A stretch of 64,000 nucleotides of DNA from Mactromeris polynyma. Its lineage: Eukaryota > Mollusca > Bivalvia > Venerida > Mactridae. Both the position numbers and the translations under genes were made by a program. The notes under the pieces are model-generated. The model was given only the letters and a program-made list of their open reading frames with translations. It ran no database searches and was not told the origin of the DNA. Where the stretch lies: assembly GCA_032209605.1 (NCBI GenBank), contig JASFXZ010000009.1, forward strand, positions 13,813,553 through 13,877,552. The letters are read 5' to 3'. Shown here one piece after another: positions 61,301 through 64,000 of this stretch. Each line of letters begins with the position of its first letter. Positions within the stretch are counted from its first letter, which is position 1.

Positions 61301-63150
61301 TCGAATAGGCCATTTCTATTCAACGTGCATAAGAATATACATCAAGACCTCATATTCATTTCGGATGATACAGAGTATTCGGATAATATTGTCAAATAAA
61401 CGAGGTCCGACTGTAGATGGTTAGTTTACTGTAATAACATTTTTAACTTACAAAACTGCCGGTAAGATAATCGTTTACATAAACTACTGAAAATACAATT
61501 GTGACAAGTAATGCAATATGCTTTCATGCTGGTTAAAAGATATTATGTACAAATAAGGTTATGCCAAGAAGCTAATGATAAGGTATTAAAATTCTGAGAG
61601 AAACATCCAAATAAGGGACAAGAAATGATGTGTTGTAGCAAAAGATTTCATTAGGCCAGAAATTCACTGCATGTGCAAGGTTTTCCTTTTTTTGTGCACC
61701 ATAAAGTGAAATTTAGAATTCAAGGAAGAAACAGTAGCTTACTCCGTGTCTGTAAGAAAACGTACCGTATTTGAATGGTCGATAAGATCCCGTATATAAG
61801 GCTTCAACTGTTCTGAGATATCACACAATTTCTTGTTTATTGGACAAGGACCATTGGGTAAGGCAAGAACTTCTGTACCTGAAAGCAGCAAGAAACATTA
61901 GTATAAACCTAAATTACCAAATAAGGTCAATAAACCTTAAAAAGTGATATAGCATAACCAACAGTCATAAAATTAGTAAAAGCTTTCTTGCAGTCAAATG
62001 ACCACAATTAGTCATGGTTCGTTGCTAAGGACGACTATGACAACAGTGAAGATGATGAGCTAATAATTCTTGCATTGATTACTGGAAAAATGCTGCTCAT
62101 GAAAAACACATATTAAGTTTTAGTAACAAAATACAGCAAAACACCAATAAGACCACCCTTGGGACTCTTGAAAACTGGTCTTCTTATTTAGGTGGTCTTA
62201 ATATTGAGATTGAATAGAGAGCAAAACTGTGAATATGGACTTGAAACATTTTGTTCTTTATTTTTGAGCTGGTCATATCATTGAAGAGGCCTTTAAGTGA
62301 GTTTTAACTGTATTTTACAGATATATTTCATATCCAATTCAATTAAAGAACCAAGAAGAAAGCAATCTACTACCATCTAGAGGACTGGAGTTCAGTCCCA
62401 TGGTAAAAATATTCTCAATGAGTTGAACAAAAATGATACCTCAGAAGTGATTTCAGCTTCATTAGTGATTCAGATGGTAGCAAGATACAAGCAATAACTC
62501 GTCAGAACCTTGAAGCCAGGGATTCCATTAGGTGCCCAGTCTCAAAGGTCATTTTGATAATTTCGACCGGATTGAAAATTGACCCTTCAGCCAGAATCCT
62601 TGAAGTCAAAATGTGGCTTTTTGGGGTCAAAGGGTCAACTCCCGGGTCAAATGGAACCCCTGAAAACACTGAATAAGATTTAATTACAAAGATTTAATTG
62701 AACTACCTTGAATTCCATGGTCTGGTTTACGTTTCTTAGTTGGTGGCTGAAAATATGAGAACAAAGCAATGAGTATAATAAGATAGTGACCATTTCCAGA
62801 CAATTATCATTGGCACCTTCTGTAAGGCACAAAGATTCAACAAACCAAGAAGACCACAACTAGAGATGTATGTACCTAGAGTCACAGGATGATAGCCAGA
62901 CTTAACATCATAAATCTTAAACATATAGGCACATATTTTGTCCAGGAATTAAACCTATAACATTTAGACAACCCGTCCAAGGTGTAACTATTGAGATGTA
63001 AGTGGGTAAGCTGAAGTTCAATCAAAGGAATGATTGCAATGTAACACAAATATATCCTACCTCATCAGTCCCATTGTCTAGATGTATAGCTGCAGGAACA
63101 GGAATGTTCAAATCACTGTGAACTTCAGTCAACTTATCTAATGATAGACT
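58387..63150 (-). CDS. PSME3: Proteasome activator complex subunit 3 (PA28gamma/REG), C-terminal seven exons
   Basis: Exons, minus strand in coding order: 63061-63150, 62707-62746, 61766-61878, 60977-61045, 60544-60666, 59901-59987, 58387-58467. Every boundary has GT/AG and the phases agree (only the second junction is split, phase 1), giving 200 residues. Recognisable blocks are VHSDLNIPVP; a basic nuclear-localisation-like PPTKKRKPD in exon 2; the activation loop FLIPKIEDGNNFGVSIQ, which opens the 20S gate; SEAATYLDQISRYFISRGKL; KEYFSLRLTSAELRNHY; and the C-terminal tail ending NAEALY, which docks in the 20S alpha ring. PA28gamma forms a heptameric cap on the nuclear 20S proteasome and promotes ubiquitin-independent degradation. 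The vertebrate protein is about 254 residues, so some 55 N-terminal residues lie in exon(s) beyond 64000. Several mobile elements sit in the introns. Confidence 0.96.
59421..59889. mobile_element. TIR element of 469 bp in a PSME3 intron, next to a splice donor
   Basis: Left end CAGGCTGTCAAGTGAACTTC; right end read inward CAGGCTGTCGAGCGGTCCTT. ACAATA is present directly outside both ends (59415-59420 and 59890-59895), a probable target duplication. The subterminal word AAAAAGTAGG repeats on both sides. It contains a run of about 21 C near 59650. The right-hand duplication overlaps the donor GTAAGT (59895-59900) of the exon at 59901-59987. Superfamily uncertain; the termini resemble hAT-type ends. 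Confidence 0.7.
61239..61413. mobile_element. MITE related to 25951-26118, in a PSME3 intron
   Basis: The right end read inward is CAGTCGGACCTCGTTTATTT, followed outside by TA; the left end CAGTCAACCTCTTTCATTCC is diverged. Internal TTTCGAATA and TATTCGGATAA words are shared with the other copy. Confidence 0.7.
62134..62310 (+). mobile_element. MITE of the CAGTAAAACCTC family, in a PSME3 intron
   Basis: Ends CAGCAAAACACCAATAAGAC and AAGTGAGTTTTAACTG, flanked by TA. The internal GGTGGTCTTAATATTGAGAT is preserved. Confidence 0.8.
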
Positions 63151-63504
63151 CTGAAAATATGAAACATTAGTCTTCAAACATCATACTGAGCAATGGCACA
63201 TGGCCACAGATATGGCTATCAGAGTCACTTCAAGAAACTAACCCAAAATAATCTCTGAATGAGGCCAATCTTAGAACTAGTTTAGTTTCCCTCCCATGAC
63301 CAATGTCAGAGAAGGTTGTGTATATAATACGTGGGCAGGAAAAACTGACTTTTTATAAACACATGTATGTATTTCCAATGAACACAAATTTATTACAACA
63401 TACAATATGTATTAATATTAAAACCACTTTTACGACAAAAAATGTTGCTTTCATATTTTTTTGGCAGTTTACACCATTTTTACAAATGTTTTTTAGTCAT
63501 ATAA

Positions 63505-63715
63505 GACAAGCAGTTGACGTAACCTGTTTTCCCAAAATTATTTATAAACCAGTACTAACTTGCTCTTCCACAAGCAACTGACAACTTCTTGACTTGTGTA
63601 GGACAACACCGTAGCCAATGTCATGAAAGAACATAACCTGCCCAACTCGGATATCAAACCAAGATCTGCCCGATGACAGTTTAGTATAGTACCAACTGAC
63701 CCAGCCAGACAGGCT
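63505..63715 (-). repeat. tRNA-headed SINE with conserved core
   Basis: On the minus strand a decayed head (GGCTGGGTCAGTTGGTACTA, then GGTTTGATATCC) is followed by the core TTGTCAGTTGCTTGTGGAAG. It lies upstream of the first visible PSME3 exon. Confidence 0.75.
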
Positions 63716-64000
63716 TGTTGCTTTCATATTTATGATGAAACATTTTGGGCAGGGGAGACGTAATGGAAAGGTAATTGGTTGGAAGACAAAATATACTTTA
63801 ACTTGGGCCTGATATGTTGATGGCATTCAATGATAAATTTTGGACAAAATTGAGTTATTAACATTTCTGAATGCAGGACTATTTGCAGGTCACTACAAAA
63901 CATATGTTTTTCAACACATCTTTTTTTTCTGGGAATTACAGCACTTTAAATAATGGTCATCAAGTTTACAAAAAATTAAGAGTTTCACAAACTTAATACA

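Noticed and set aside
62736..62924. 62-codon minus-strand ORF in the PSME3 gene
   Set aside because: It lies mostly in an intron and in a different frame from the 62707-62746 exon.
63151..64000. Search for the missing first PSME3 exon(s)
   Set aside because: No segment with splice sites and the expected N-terminal helix sequence was found; the stretch holds a SINE and chance ORFs.

Overview
The window looks like animal nuclear DNA, most likely from a bivalve mollusc. The reasons are AT-rich sequence with small exons separated by kilobase introns, a short secreted C1q-domain gene of the type greatly expanded in bivalves, many tRNA-headed SINEs and short terminal-inverted-repeat elements, and two hairpin-headed, microsatellite-bearing repeats of a kind common in bivalve genomes. 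Species cannot be fixed from the sequence alone. There is no sign of a prokaryotic operon, CRISPR array or rRNA.

Two host genes can be assembled exon by exon, both on the minus strand. (1) A three-exon C1q-domain protein (exons 34801-34957, 29647-29730, 25128-25540; 217 aa): signal peptide, short coiled coil, one C1q domain, no collagen repeat. Splice phases match and a TATA box lies about 100 bp upstream of the start codon. (2) The last seven exons of the proteasome activator PA28gamma/REG (PSME3) at 58387-63150. They give about 200 residues with matched splice phases; the first coding exon(s) must lie beyond 64000.

The rest is mostly mobile or tandemly repeated DNA. Left part (1-17100): decayed LINE fragments (1-476 minus, about 1880-3722 plus, about 14100-17092 minus), a broken Tc1-like transposase (9690-10600), terminal-inverted-repeat (TIR) elements and dispersed repeats. 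At 18958-21486 is a 60-copy, 42-bp minisatellite made of only three unit variants. All reading frames used by its long ORFs are free of stops, and a block of about 23 units is duplicated inside it. The middle (22000-43000) holds the C1q gene, many palindromic MITEs, several copies of an unclassified repeat of about 520 bp ('RepB') and a 40-bp tandem array at 38944-39602. At 43241-49086 a pair of 46-bp inverted repeats brackets 5.8 kb. Its ends carry RFX-like palindromes spaced about 142 bp apart, and a LINE fragment sits inside; this is the best candidate for an undescribed large element. The right part (49600-64000) holds more MITEs and SINEs and the PSME3 gene. One PSME3 intron contains a TIR element whose target duplication touches a splice donor.

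No gene system acting as a unit is visible. The two host genes are unrelated, one an extracellular lectin-like protein and the other a nuclear proteasome cap. Comparative statements rest on reading the sequence by eye; no database search was run.
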